Origin: Aselliscus stoliczkanus
Taxonomy: Eukaryota > Chordata > Mammalia > Chiroptera > Hipposideridae
Assembly (NCBI GenBank): GCA_033961575.1
Contig: CM066736.1
Coordinates: 87,837,352 to 87,901,351, forward strand
DNA length: 64,000 nt
Direction: 5' to 3'
This document shows, one piece after another, positions 10,996-20,875 of the stretch. Every line of letters begins with the position of its first letter. The stretch's first letter is position 1. The notes beneath the pieces are model-generated. The model did not search any database and was not told where the DNA came from. It saw nothing but the letters and a program-made list of their open reading frames with translations. Position numbers and translations under genes: made by a program.

Positions 10996-12339
10996 GCTCT
11001 CAGAAGGAAGGCTAGGCCCCAAACTTCTCCTCTCCCCACTCCCTGCCTGCTGACTCTGCAGCCTCTGTGAAAGACACTAGAGACAAGGAGAGAAAAACAG
11101 AGAGAGGGAACAGAGAGAGGGGCCATGAGAGTGATAGGAACGGGGAGTGACCAAATTAGTCCAGGGTTTAGGGTTTCCAGGCTCCTCACTCAGTGGGAGT
11201 GCAGGCCGTGGCTGAAAAAACCCCGGGCCATCCCTGCGCTAGACCTAGAACCCAGAGCCTGGAATCTAGCTTCCAACCCAGATGCCAAGACATCACGCCA
11301 CTTAGGACCTATCTGAACCCATAGTCAAAACTCCAGGGACAGCTGAAGCCAGAGGCAGAAGGGGAGGCCTCAAGAAGAGAGTCTCCAGGGCCTGGAGTCT
11401 AACAGACGAAGGGGGAAGCATCTCAAGTCACCGGGAAGGGGATGGGGTGGGGAGAAGATGCAAGTTGCAGGATGAGGGGGCGAGTGCCCCCATCCTGACC
11501 CCCAGGGACAACCCTGGCTGTGGGGGCCAGAGCCACTCCCAACCTCTCAAGGCTGCTGTCTGCTGAGCTCCAGCAGACCCCTCCCTGACTCTGCCCTCCC
11601 AGAGGCCCCCATTCTAACCAGAAGAGACTCCAGCAGACCTTAGGCCCTAACTCCAACCCGCAGACTCCCCCCAAATTTGTGCAGCATCAGCTAGAGACAT
11701 GGGCACCACCTTATCCACAACCCACCTGATTTTACAATGGAGAGAAAGAGTCACAGAGAAAGGCCAGGGCCACCAAATATTTTATAGACCCCTCTCCGCT
11801 ACTCTATAAAGTAATGCCTTGTACCTCTCCAATTTTCCCAGGCCCAGGGACAGACCCACATTTTGATCTGCGACAGGAAAGGCACATGAGGAAGGGCAAA
11901 CCCATGTCAACTGCGGGCCCCCAAGCCCAAACATCCCACCAGGGGTCTGGCCAATAGGACAGCAAGCCTCTTGAGAAAGTTCCATCACTCCCCCATCTCC
12001 TTGTGTATTTAAAATAAAGAACCAGATAAGCATCTCTAAAATCAGTCCCTGAGAAACAGCTCAAGAAGGAGATTAGAACCCTGTGTAATTATCACCTAGA
12101 ATACCTCGAGCAGGTTAACAACCTTTGACATTAGCAGTAGCAGAAGCCTGAAGCCCCTGGGGCCTGAATAGATAGGAGCCCTGTGTCACTAACACTCTTA
12201 AAACTGCCTGGGCACTTCCGGGACCAGAGAAGCACTCTCAGGCCTGGGTACCTGCCCAATGAACACTCTCAAAAGGCTCCTGCGGAAGTTAGTGCCCATG
12301 GCCCTCCCTCAGCCCCACCCCAAAGGCCCCCCACAAAGG
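10996..12339. other. Unique ARHGEF17 intron sequence next to exon 1
   Basis: I see no gene, no clear repeat and no alternative exon that I can support. A purine-rich 'gagagaaaaacagagagagg' patch is at about 11088-11110. Confidence 0.5.
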
Positions 12340-12348
12340 ACTCACCAC
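12340..12348 (-). other. ARHGEF17: ARHGEF17 exon 1 splice donor
   Basis: On the minus strand the sequence reads CAGGTG followed by GTGAGT, with the last exonic base at 12346. The phase is 0: the codon GTG (Val) is complete and the next exon is expected to begin with GAC (Asp). An alternative use of the upstream GTGGTG as donor would remove Val and is less consistent with the known protein. Confidence 0.85.
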
Positions 12349-15300
12349 CTGTGGCTTGCTGCACTTGCTGGCTGGAGCAGGCTCATCTGGAGCCCTGGCT
12401 GCCTCAGGGGGCTTGGCCTCGGCAGAGGGCGGTGCAACCACTGGAGTCAAGCAGGGCATATCCACTGGCACTGGGGCAGGCACCTCGCCAGAGCGGAGGG
12501 TCAGCATGTACTGCTTAGTGACGTCCTCAAGTGATGGCGCCTGCAATGTGGGGTGGGCTCGTGCAGGGAAGCCTGGCACAGCTACAGGGGGACCAACAGA
12601 AGTCGGTGGCTCAGGCACCACAATAGGAGTGAAGGTGGCAGGCACACTGGCATGGCGAACATGTTTGGAGGAAGGTCGGCCCTGAGTCTGGTGCTGATTG
12701 CTCTCCTCTCTCTGCAGCTCTTGGTGACTACTCCGGGCTGGGCGCTTCTTGGAACCACGGCGGATAAGCCGTGGGGACAGGACATTAGTCAGTTTAGGGT
12801 CAAGGTGGAAATCACAGTGGGCACTGGGGGAGGCTGGCAGAGCCTCAGGTAGGGCCCTCTCAGATTGTGCCCGGCCCCTGGCAGGGCTGGGCTCTTCTGG
12901 TTCTGCCCGCCGTTCTGCCAGGATGGGCTCACTGCTGGATGGAGGCAGTACGGGCTCAACCTCTCGGATGGGCTCCCCTCCAGGGCCCTCAAATCCAGGC
13001 CCTGCCAGCTCCCCGCGGCGGCTGGGGTCACTCAGAGATTTCTTCTTGGGGGCTTTGCCAGCAACCCTGTCGTCCACCACACACCCCAAGGCACCAGGCT
13101 CCTGAACAATGCTCTGCATGACTTCTTGGTATCCCTTGCTTTCTTCACTGACCACAGACCAGTCACTGTGGCCGCTGGTCAAGCCCTCGTCCACCGTTGG
13201 AGCTGCCGGAAGCCCTGTTTTGGGGCTCAGTGAGCCCAGGAGGTTGCTATCCACAGAGAACCCAGAGGGCTCCTCAGAGGCGGCAGCCCGGTGGCGCTGT
13301 GGAATTGGGTCACTCAGAGATCGGTAGGCCTCACCTGCCTCCCCATTGCTCAGTTCAGTCCCACCAGGGCCTAAAGGTGGGACTTTGCGTCTCCTGCGGA
13401 GGGCACCTGGTGTAGGAGGGTTATCAGGGGACACCAGGGACCAACCTCCCAGACTGTCTTCAGCCCCAGGGAGTTGGTTGGTCTGCGCCGAGGATGAGTT
13501 AAGGGGTCTCCACACCCCTGTGGCACCCAGGTTGCAAAAGGCTGAAACAGGAGGCTCAGGGTCCGCCCCAATGCCCTCATCTGTCAGGCTGGACTCTGGG
13601 CCGGAGAGTTCCTCCTGGGACCTCTGCCCTCGGGTCATGTCCCCTGCCCAGTCGGGGCTTCCATCATCCTGCTGGGCACCCATGCGCTGGATCTTCTCAA
13701 AAACCTGACGAGCCTCTTGTACATACTGATCCTGGACAACAAGAGGCAGTGGATCCTCCTCGGCACCCGGGCCTGCCAGCATGAGCTCAGAGGAGCTGGG
13801 CTTCAAGGCACTGATGCGGGGTAGCTGGCGGGCCATGGGCTTCTCAGAGCAGGTAAACGACTTTGCCCTCCGCAGGGTGGCGGTCAACTCCTTGAGTGTG
13901 GGGCGGGTGCCAGGTGCTGCTGGGGCTGAGGGGGCCATGGGCTCAAGCTGCCCCACCAGGCCACCTGCTGATGGTGAGTTTCTGCCATCTAAGGGGGCGC
14001 TCCCAAGGTCCCCAGGGCGCCCACCAGATTTTCGGACCCTCAACTCTGAAAAGTCTGAGCGCAAGAAACTGAGCAGCGTCAGGGTCTCCGAGGCAATGTC
14101 TGGATTTGACAGGGACTTCCGCTGCCGGCTCTTATCCAATTCCAATCCTCCATCCCTCAATGACCTCGCGGTGCTCACAGGTCCCTTGGTGCGGGTTCGA
14201 GCCTGGGGCCTTAGGAAGAGGCCTTCTCCAGGTCCAAAGCTAGGGGACCGATACACACCCCAGCTCCCAGAGCCCCGGCTAGCCCACGGGTCCTCATCCT
14301 TGAGGGTCTCCGTGCTGGAATAACGGCTGCTACCACGGGAGCCTGAAGGGCTGGTCAGGTAAGCAGGAAAGCTCACCTTGGCCACGCGGAAAGCTCCCCC
14401 TACAGTGTCTGACGAGGGCCGAAGTCCCTCCTGGGGTCCTGGTACAAAGGGAGGTGAGCCAGTACCCCACTCCTGGTGTCCTTCCTCGCTAGGGGCTGTA
14501 GGAGATGTTGGGAGCTCCGGGCTCCTGGCTCCCCCAGCCGAGTCCATGCTGCCCAGATTTAACCCATAACTGTCTGGCCCGCAGTCCTTCTCCAAGAGGG
14601 AGCTTGCAGGCCTGGGCCCCGGCCTCCCTCCCCAGCAGTGGCCGCCCTCACCGTCTTGGTCCTCTTCGCTGCCCGAGGAGAGGCCGCCGTGGTAGGCCGG
14701 GCTCTGCGCCCCGGGCGGCGGCGGCGGCGGGCCCTCCTCTTCCTCCTCGCTGGAGCTGGCAGCCCGGCTGCGGCTGACAGGATAGGAGGCGATGGAGGAG
14801 GAGGAGGAGCAGGAGGCCCGGGCCCCAGCCTGCGGTTGGGAGAAGCTATGCCAAGAATGTAAACCATCCGCCGGACGCTGCGCCCGCTCCTGTTGCTGCT
14901 GCTGCCGCCGCCTCCTCCCCTCGGTCCCCGGGCCGGGCAGCGGGCGCGCCGAGCGCAGGCCCGCCAGAGGGAAGCATGTCCGCGGAGGTGGCGTCGGAGG
15001 CTGCCGGGGGTCCCGGGCTGGGGGCTCCCACGCGGTGCCATCGGGGCTGGGCGTCCCGGAGGCCTCCGCGTCGGCACTGGGCCGCCTGGAGCCGGGGCCA
15101 CCGAAGAGCTTGCGCATCTCGGTGACGCTGGGCCAGGCTCCACGCGCGGGGCCCTCCGCCGCCTCTTCCGCCGCCCCGGGCGAGGCGCCCCCGTCCCGGG
15201 GCGCAGCGGAGTCGTCGTCCGGACGCGGCGCGTCGAAGCGCCGGGAGAGTTGGCGCACCGACGGCGAGAGGCTTCGGAGCGGGCGCGGCTGCGCGGGGGC

Positions 15301-15501
15301 GGCCGGGGGCCCAGACGCCAGCTTGGACACGCGCCGGGTGGGTTGGCCCGAGACGGCCGCGGCCGGTCGGCACGAGGCGCGGCGCCGCAGCCCGGGGGTG
15401 TCGGCGGCCCCCTCCCGCGGCCCGGGACCCCCGCTCCAACGCTCCAGCAGCTTAAAGGAGACGCTGCGATACAGCGGGGGCCGGGGCGCCCCGTCAGCCA
15501 T
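12346..15501 (-). CDS. ARHGEF17: ARHGEF17 first coding exon (N-terminal 1052 codons of rho guanine nucleotide exchange factor 17, p164-RhoGEF/TEM4)
   Basis: The frame starts at the ATG at 15501 in a near-ideal Kozak context (GCCGCCACCATGG) and runs without interruption for exactly 1052 codons. It ends at a donor where ...SKPQV is followed by GTGAGT on the minus strand. The start MADGAPRP..YRSVSFKLLERW and later blocks such as RKSLSNPDIASETLTLLSFL and HVRHASVPATF are those I know from human ARHGEF17. This half is long, Ser/Pro-rich and probably disordered: poly-Gln at about residues 200-204, a Ser run near 231-236, poly-Glu near 252-256 and poly-Pro near 258-263. It has many RxxS-type sites. 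The catalytic DH domain, the PH domain and the C-terminal WD40-like propeller that act on RhoA are encoded by later exons not in the window. Compared with my memory of human, small in-frame deletions occur in low-complexity parts, for example after DDGS. An upstream in-frame GTG at 15516 is not used as the start. Confidence 0.96.
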
Positions 15502-16020
15502 GGTGGCGGCACTCACTCCGGGGGGGCTGGCCTCGGGAAGCCGCGGCCAACCCCCCCTTGGACCCCTCCCCGGAGGGGCTCAGCGGCGGCGATCCGAAGG
15601 CCTGGGTGCTGCAGCCGCAGTGCGAGGGGATTTGCGGGGAGACGGCGAGAGACGGGAGCAGAGCTTTATCGGCTGCGGCTCAAGTTTCCGCGGCCGCGGG
15701 CAGCCTGGGCTCCATCCCGCGCGGCCCCTCCCGCCTCAGCGCCGACCCCCGGGCCGGGCCCCAGCCTCGGCCAGGGCCACCCGGAGCATTTCGCGTTGCG
15801 GGGCCCGGTCCGGATCCCTTCCTCGGCTCTGTGCCCGCCAGCCGGCCTGCCTACCTCCCTTCGCGCTCTCGCTCCAGCTCCCCGTTCCCTCCCTCTTGGC
15901 GGCTAGCTCCTTGCTCCCTTTTGTTGCAAATAAACTTTGTGGCCGAGGAAAGGGGGCGGGGGGCGGGGCCTCAAAAGAGGGGGTGGGCTCCCCGCGCGCG
16001 CTCGGCTGGGAATCGGGAGT
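15502..16020 (-). promoter_or_regulatory. ARHGEF17: ARHGEF17 5' leader and core promoter region
   Basis: Immediately upstream of the ATG there is GC-rich leader. GC boxes (GGGGCGGGG-type, Sp1/KLF) cluster at about 15953-15968, next to an AT-rich block that reads AAAGTTTATTTGC on the minus strand at about 15926-15938. The transcription start is likely in the 15.7-15.95 kb interval, but no precise start can be read from sequence alone. Confidence 0.55.
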
Positions 16021-16305
16021 AGGGGGGAGGGCACCGGGGAGGAGCCGAAGGAGAAACAAGGCTGTGCACATGCAGACCGATGCGACCCTCAGGGCGCAAG
16101 CTGTACCCCCCCGCCAAGGACTTGCACTGACACAAGATCTGAGTGTGGTCCTTCCCGCGGACAGACAGCCCGGGCGGCGCACCCACTGCAGTGCAGCCGG
16201 AAACAACTTCTGCCCGGGGGACCAACATGGCAACCTTGGACCCACAAACTCGTACACACCGACACTCAGGTACACGCCTCTCCCAGCCCGGGAAGGGGAA
16301 GGCTC

Positions 16306-16321
16306 GCCGCCAGGGGGAGCA
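16306..16321 (+). promoter_or_regulatory. Candidate CTCF site at the ARHGEF17 CpG island
   Basis: CCGCCAGGGGGAGCAG differs from the CTCF core CCASYAGRKGGCRS at two positions but has the typical CCAGGGGG centre. It sits about 0.8 kb upstream of the ARHGEF17 ATG, within the CpG island. Confidence 0.4.
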
Positions 16322-16777
16322 GTAGGCGCCGCGGGAGGGCTCGGGCTCGGGCTCCACTCCCCGCCCCTCCGCTTCACTCCGCCCAGGCCACGCCCTTGAC
16401 TCGGCCTCCCGAGGTGAATCCCGCTGTAACTGCGGCAGGGTGCAGCCCCTCAGGCCCCCAAACACCCGCCTAACTTTTGGGGCACGCTAGCTCCGACGGT
16501 CCCCCACGCCCGTCCCGCACAGCTGCAGACAGCCCCACCCCTTGTGACCACGCCCACTCCTGTTTCCAGCGCCGGGCCCGGAGCTGGTTCCCCTGGTTCC
16601 CCGGCGCTCGGGGGTACGTGGCTCTTGCTCCCTCTACCGGCCGGATTTGCACCCCCTCATCCCCGCCCCCCGGAACCCTGGACAGGTAAAACAGCATCCA
16701 CCACCAAAAAACCGGAGGGCTGGGAAGACATCACTTCCTTTCAGTCGTTTCCTAGCCCCTTCTGGAGCCGTTTTAAA

Positions 16778-17254
16778 ACTAGTCCCTTCATGGGCAAGCC
16801 GAGTGGCGCGGTGGTTAAGAGCTGGCCTGGGACACCAGCGGCCCAGTTCGGATCCCACATATGAGGGCCAGAGACACTGCCCTCTACAGCTAAGATGGTG
16901 AACAACAGCTCCATCTGGAGCTGGGCGGTGCGAGCCCCAGCAACGGTGTAGGCTGCAGCCCCTGCTGCAGTGGGCGGCCATAGGCTACAGTGAGCGGCCA
17001 TAGGCTACAGTGAGCGGCCGGCAGCCAGCGTGAGCTGCCAATAGCTGCGGTGAGCAACCATCCAGAGGCCGCGACCCATCTGCTTCATCCAGGAGAAACA
17101 CAATGATGATACCAACATGGGCCAGTGAAGCAATGTCCTCCGCAACTGAAGAACCAAAAGACAGCAACTTGTTCCCCTTCCCCGATTCCCCAACGCTGTT
17201 CCCCTCCCCCAATTCCCCAATAAAATCTTTAAAAAAAAATACTAGTCCCTTCAT
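16778..17254 (+). mobile_element. Long composite tRNA-derived SINE, type B, with target-site duplication
   Basis: The element proper is 16792-17240 (449 bases), between perfect 14-base duplications ACTAGTCCCTTCAT at 16778-16791 and 17241-17254. It opens with a type A tRNA-like head (GTGGCGCGGTGGTTAAG; B box GTTCGGATCCC). It continues with a body holding tandem variants of 'cataggctacagtgagcggc', and ends with paired 'gattccccaacgctgttccc' and 'aattccccaataaaatcttt' blocks, then poly(A). The AATAAA signal plus TCTTT pol III terminator places it in the T+ class of SINEs. The perfect duplication implies a fairly young insertion. It lies just upstream of the ARHGEF17 CpG island. Confidence 0.92.
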
Positions 17255-17259
17255 AAAAC

Positions 17260-18900
17260 GCACTGCCTCTCGTTCGGCCTCACATAGAAGAGGAGCTTCA
17301 ACAGAACACTTTGGACTTGCCACTGCTGAACTTACACTCCTACCTGCGGTTTCTCTACCCCCCCGCCCCCCCCCCCACAGGGAAGGTGTGGGTCGCTTCT
17401 CTTGCTTCTAGCTGACCTAGCCTTTGAACTTCCCTCCCACCTCTGTCCTGGGTCTGGCAAGTCTCCGTTGTACAGGGTGCTGGGGAGTTCCCCTCCCCCA
17501 CATGCCTCTGCTTGGTCCCATTCATCCTCTCCTGTCCAGCTTAAATGCAGGAGGGCGCCTCCTCTACATTTGAATTGTCGTATGTAGATGTAGGGGATTT
17601 ATGGAGTGCCTTGGATGTATGGACAATATTATTTCATTTATTTTATTTAGTTTTCGAACCACCCTTCGTACAAAGGTAGAAATTACTGCCCCTTCAATGG
17701 GTCATGAAGGAAAAGTAACTTTGATCAGTGTCCAAGTCAGGAAATAGCAGCTCCTGCTATGACTCAAATTCAGATTTCAGGAGCTTCAAACACCATGCTC
17801 CTCCAGACAGCCTTCCCTGGTCCCAGATTCCCAATTAAGAAGGGGTTCTTTCTCTTTTGAGACCCCAGCAGTCTCCTCCTCCTTGGACCTGGGCTTACCC
17901 TCCTCAGGAACAGAGGATCCTCCTGGTCCCCGAAGCCCAAGAGAGAGGACTGTGGCTGGCCCTGACTAAGACGGGAGGCTGTGGGAGCTGGAGGTCCTGA
18001 TGCAGATGAAAGGGGCAGGGATGGGCGTAGGACAGGATGGTAGACACTCAGAGATTGCCTGACTATTGCATGGGAGAGGGAGGACTCAGCCAGCATCCTG
18101 AGCTCTGCTGGCTATTTCCCTTGGGTTGTGGGAAATGACTGTAGGGAGAAAGCTCTTCCCTTTTAAGACCAGCTTCCTGTAAGTCCCTCATTTCAACTCT
18201 GTCTCAGTTCTGCCTCAAAGGGGCCAGCACATCTCTTTCATTGGGAATTTGATGGCAAGGAGAAGAGTCCTGCCTTGCCTAGTGCCTCTCTGTCCTTGCC
18301 TTGCTGTGTGACCTGGGGTAAATCCCTGCACTTCCCAGGGCCTCTGCTGCCTCATCTGAAAAGTGAGGAGTGGGTCTAAGCTTCCTCAAGTGCCTCTCTC
18401 TCTGACTCTGTTTGAAGTCAGACTCTTGTCTCCTCTAGAGTTTCCACTTTTTGGGGGGCAGTTTTAATATGGTAGGGGGACCCTTATCTACCCAGGAGTC
18501 ACTGTTCTCTCATAATGATGTCCCCTACAATCTGAAATTTGTACTTTTCCAAACCCTCACACCCTGTCATATTCTGTGTTCCACAGAGACTCTTTTTTCC
18601 CATATTACAGATGGGCAAGCAGACGGAGAGGAGTGGAGACTCAGATCCCAGGCTCCCAGTATCTTCCAACTTGGCTGTGAGGTGAGCTGGCTGTGGGCTT
18701 TGGTCAGTAATCCTCTTGGTGGGGAGGGAGGGTGTTCAAGTATCTAAGCTGGGCCTCCTCCTCTCAATGGGAAGCTCACCCACTCAGAGAGTGGCTTGGC
18801 TGCTTGCAGCACCTCATGAGTCCCTCCACCCCCAGCCTCTTCTGATTCAGGATGAGATAAAGTCATCTTTCTGCCACTGAGGGATCTGGGTGTTTTTAGC
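17260..18900. other. Intergenic sequence between ARHGEF17 and P2RY6
   Basis: I see no gene. A C-run lies at about 17360-17378 and a MIR-like relic at about 17600-17775 ('gaccacccttcgtacaaagg'-type core). A MIR antisense relic lies at about 18295-18370 ('gctgtgtgacctggggtaaa'). The rest is unassigned. Confidence 0.45.
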
Positions 18901-19379
18901 CCTCAAAAGACTCATCTAGGAGGAGGCTAAGAGCACTGGGCACCAGGGTGGAGAGAAGGACCCTTTGCTGGGAGTCTAGAGCTGGGCTAATGCAGGCACT
19001 CTCACAGATATGCCGGGTGACACTAGCAGGTCGCTCTCTTCCTTTGGGCCTTAGGCTCCTCACCTATGAAAGGGGAATGAAAACAATAACTCATCAGACA
19101 CAGTGAGTTGCGGTGACTCAGCAAGTTCAGGGCTCTAGAATCCCCTTGGGAAATAAAGATGGGAAGGTTGTGATGGTCAGTCATGGCCAGTCATGGGCCT
19201 TGGGTGAAAGCTGAGGAATGACAGGACCCCAACAAGCAGTGAGCTCCAGAAAGGAAATCTGGCTCCTGACTCCATTCCAGAGTCAAATAGAAAGTGACCT
19301 GAGGTTGTCCTGTCCCTTTCTCAGGTGCACAGAATTGGATTATTTATAACCTTTTGTGCATTCTCACTAGTTATTTAAT

Positions 19380-20165
19380 TGGCTCCCACCAAAACCCAAC
19401 ACAAAACAACTAGGACCTTTACAGTGTCCTACATGTCACTATATAGTCCCCCCCACACCTATTCTCTGGCTATCCCACCACCCAAGATAACTTACCTCTT
19501 GTTCAGAATTTCCTTGCTTTTCTTCTTATATAGTTTTATTGCATCTGTGTATTTCTTTACAGTATATATTTTCTTTTCTTTTCTTTTCTTTTTTTTTGAG
19601 GGCAGTGTCACTGGCCCTCATATGTGGGACCTGAACCGGGGCCGCTGGCTTCCCAAGCCAGCGCTTAACCACCACGCCACTCAGCCGGCCCTTTACAGTA
19701 TATATTTTCTTTTTAGTTGTTTTTAAGTTTTTTAAAAAGGGGAATCTACTGTATATACTTTTGGGGGGGATTTCTGTTTACTGAATAGTATACTGCTAAG
19801 GCTTATCCACATTGTTGTATGTTGGTATAGTGCATTCTGGCTTCGTGCAATATTCCAGTGTGTGAATCTAGCACAGTGTATTTATCTACTCTCTTGTGGA
19901 TGGCCATTTGGGTGTTTCCAGGTGTTTGCTCTTGTGAACAGAGCTGCGCTGAGCGTTGTGCACACTCCAGGTGCACATGCGCAGAAGTGCTCTGGACAAT
20001 GGGCCAGGTGACTACTCAAGTTAAGGAGGAGGGATTGTCAAGATAGAATTGAATATCTCTTCTATGATTTTTTAATTATCTGTGTTTCCTTTTCTGTGAA
20101 GTGCCTCTTTGTGCCTCTTGTCCATTCTTCTATTGGGTTATAATACTTTTTTGTACTTTATGAAA
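19380..20165 (-). repeat. L1 LINE 3' UTR relic, interrupted by a SINE
   Basis: Antisense L1 3'-end phrases are clear: 'ggcttatccacattgttgta', 'ttctggcttcgtgcaatatt', 'gatggccatttgggtgtttc' and 'cttgtgaacagagctgc'. The relic is split at 19578-19690 by a short type A SINE. The left boundary is uncertain. Confidence 0.65.
19555..19713 (-). mobile_element. Short tRNA-derived SINE, head type A, with long target-site duplication
   Basis: The element (about 19578-19690) reads on the minus strand as GGCCGGCTGAGTGGCGTGGT..., with B box CCCCGGTTCAGGTCCC, ending 'agtgacactgccctc' plus poly(A). It is flanked by an identical duplication of about 23 bases at 19555-19577 and 19691-19713 that begins CTTTACAGTATATATTTTC. 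The duplication is unusually long and perfect, so the insertion is recent. It sits inside an older L1 relic. Confidence 0.92.
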
Positions 20166-20335
20166 ATTCTGCCCTAACTTTGCCATGTTCAATACCCCTG
20201 GTGGCTTAGGGAGGGTTGGTAATATATTGTCACTATTCTATAGGTAAAGAAACAGTGGCTCAGAGAAATGAAGGGGCTGTTCAAAGTCAGAGAGTCAGTA
20301 AGCCCTTCTGTCCAGAGCTAATGCTTTCTGAGGGC
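20165..20335 (+). repeat. MIR-like fragment
   Basis: It shows 'tctataggtaaagaaacagt' then 'ggctcagagaaatgaagggg' then 'tcaaagtcagagagtcagta', which follows the MIR core. It is diverged. Confidence 0.45.
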
Positions 20336-20452
20336 CTCAGCTAAGAAACTTTCTTTGTCCCTCAAGCTGGGTCAGGGACACTATGGTCCCCAACATCTCT
20401 TAACTATTCCATGAGCTTGTTGTCTCTCTAGTGAGACCATCCTTGCCCCTGG

Positions 20453-20875
20453 CCCTTTTTATATTTTCCTTTTTTTTTGGATTTTATCGGTGAATTGAAG
20501 AAGGGGAACAATGTTGGGGAATTGGGGAAGGGGAACAGAAAAGTTGTTGCCCTTCAATCTTAGTTGTGGAGGACACAGCTAGCTCAGCTCCAAGTGCAGT
20601 CACCTTCTGGCCGCCCATGGGCAGCTCACAGCTGCTCAGCTCAAGGTGCCATGTTTAATCTTAGTTGTGGGTGGGTATAGCCCACCATCCCATGTGGGAG
20701 TCAAACTGGCAGCCTTGTTAGAAGCACATGCTCTCACCAGCTGAGCCATCCTGCCACCTGTTGGCAGCTCAGCGTGGGCGCAGCTCACTGGCTCATGTGG
20801 GATTCGAACCAGTGACCCTGTTGCTCAGAGCTCACGCTCTTAATCAACTGAGCCACTCAGCCAGCCCCTTTTTAT
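20453..20875 (-). mobile_element. Dimeric tRNA-derived SINE, type D, with target-site duplication
   Basis: The element (about 20463-20865) has duplications CCCTTTTTAT at 20453-20462 and 20866-20875. On the minus strand the first tRNA-like unit has A box TGGCTCAGTTGATTAAGAGC and B box GGTTCGAATCC. A linker 'ctgccaacaggtggcaggat' follows. A second tRNA-like unit (TGGCTCAGCTGGTGAGAGC ... AGTTTGACTCCC) comes next, then a body and the same tail as type B (paired 'aattccccaac'-type blocks). The AATAAA has decayed to GATAAA in this copy. Confidence 0.88.

Larger units (their letters stand above)
1..12345 (-). other. ARHGEF17: ARHGEF17 intron 1 (partial; continues beyond the left edge)
   Basis: The minus-strand donor of ARHGEF17 exon 1 lies at 12345/12346 (exon ...CAGGTG, intron GTGAGT), so all lower coordinates are the start of intron 1. 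No open frame in this stretch resembles a known protein, and no later ARHGEF17 exon (DH, PH or WD40-like regions) is seen, so the acceptor of exon 2 lies outside the window. The stretch holds an MLT1-type LTR, L2 and MIR fragments, one short tRNA SINE and otherwise unique GC-moderate sequence with candidate regulatory sites listed separately. The intron call is inference from the exon and from the known long first intron of this gene. Confidence 0.85.
14600..16700. promoter_or_regulatory. ARHGEF17: CpG island covering ARHGEF17 exon 1 start and promoter
   Basis: CpG dinucleotides and G+C content rise sharply from about 14600 and fall after about 16700, where a SINE begins. The island includes the 5' third of exon 1, the untranslated leader and the upstream flank. 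Such an island is typical of a broadly used vertebrate promoter. Boundaries are by eye. Confidence 0.85.

Noticed and set aside
14559..15512. 317-codon minus-strand frame overlapping ARHGEF17 exon 1
   Set aside because: It is a shifted-frame shadow of the real exon, rich in Arg and Pro, with no domain.
15502..15516. Upstream extension of ARHGEF17 starting at position 15516
   Set aside because: The codon there is GTG, not ATG. The ATG at 15501 has a strong Kozak context and matches the known protein start.
14792..16399. 535-codon plus-strand open frame opposite ARHGEF17 exon 1 and promoter
   Set aside because: It lies antisense to a verified coding exon in very GC-rich DNA, where stop codons are rare. 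It has no recognisable domain and biased Arg/Gly/Pro/Ala composition.
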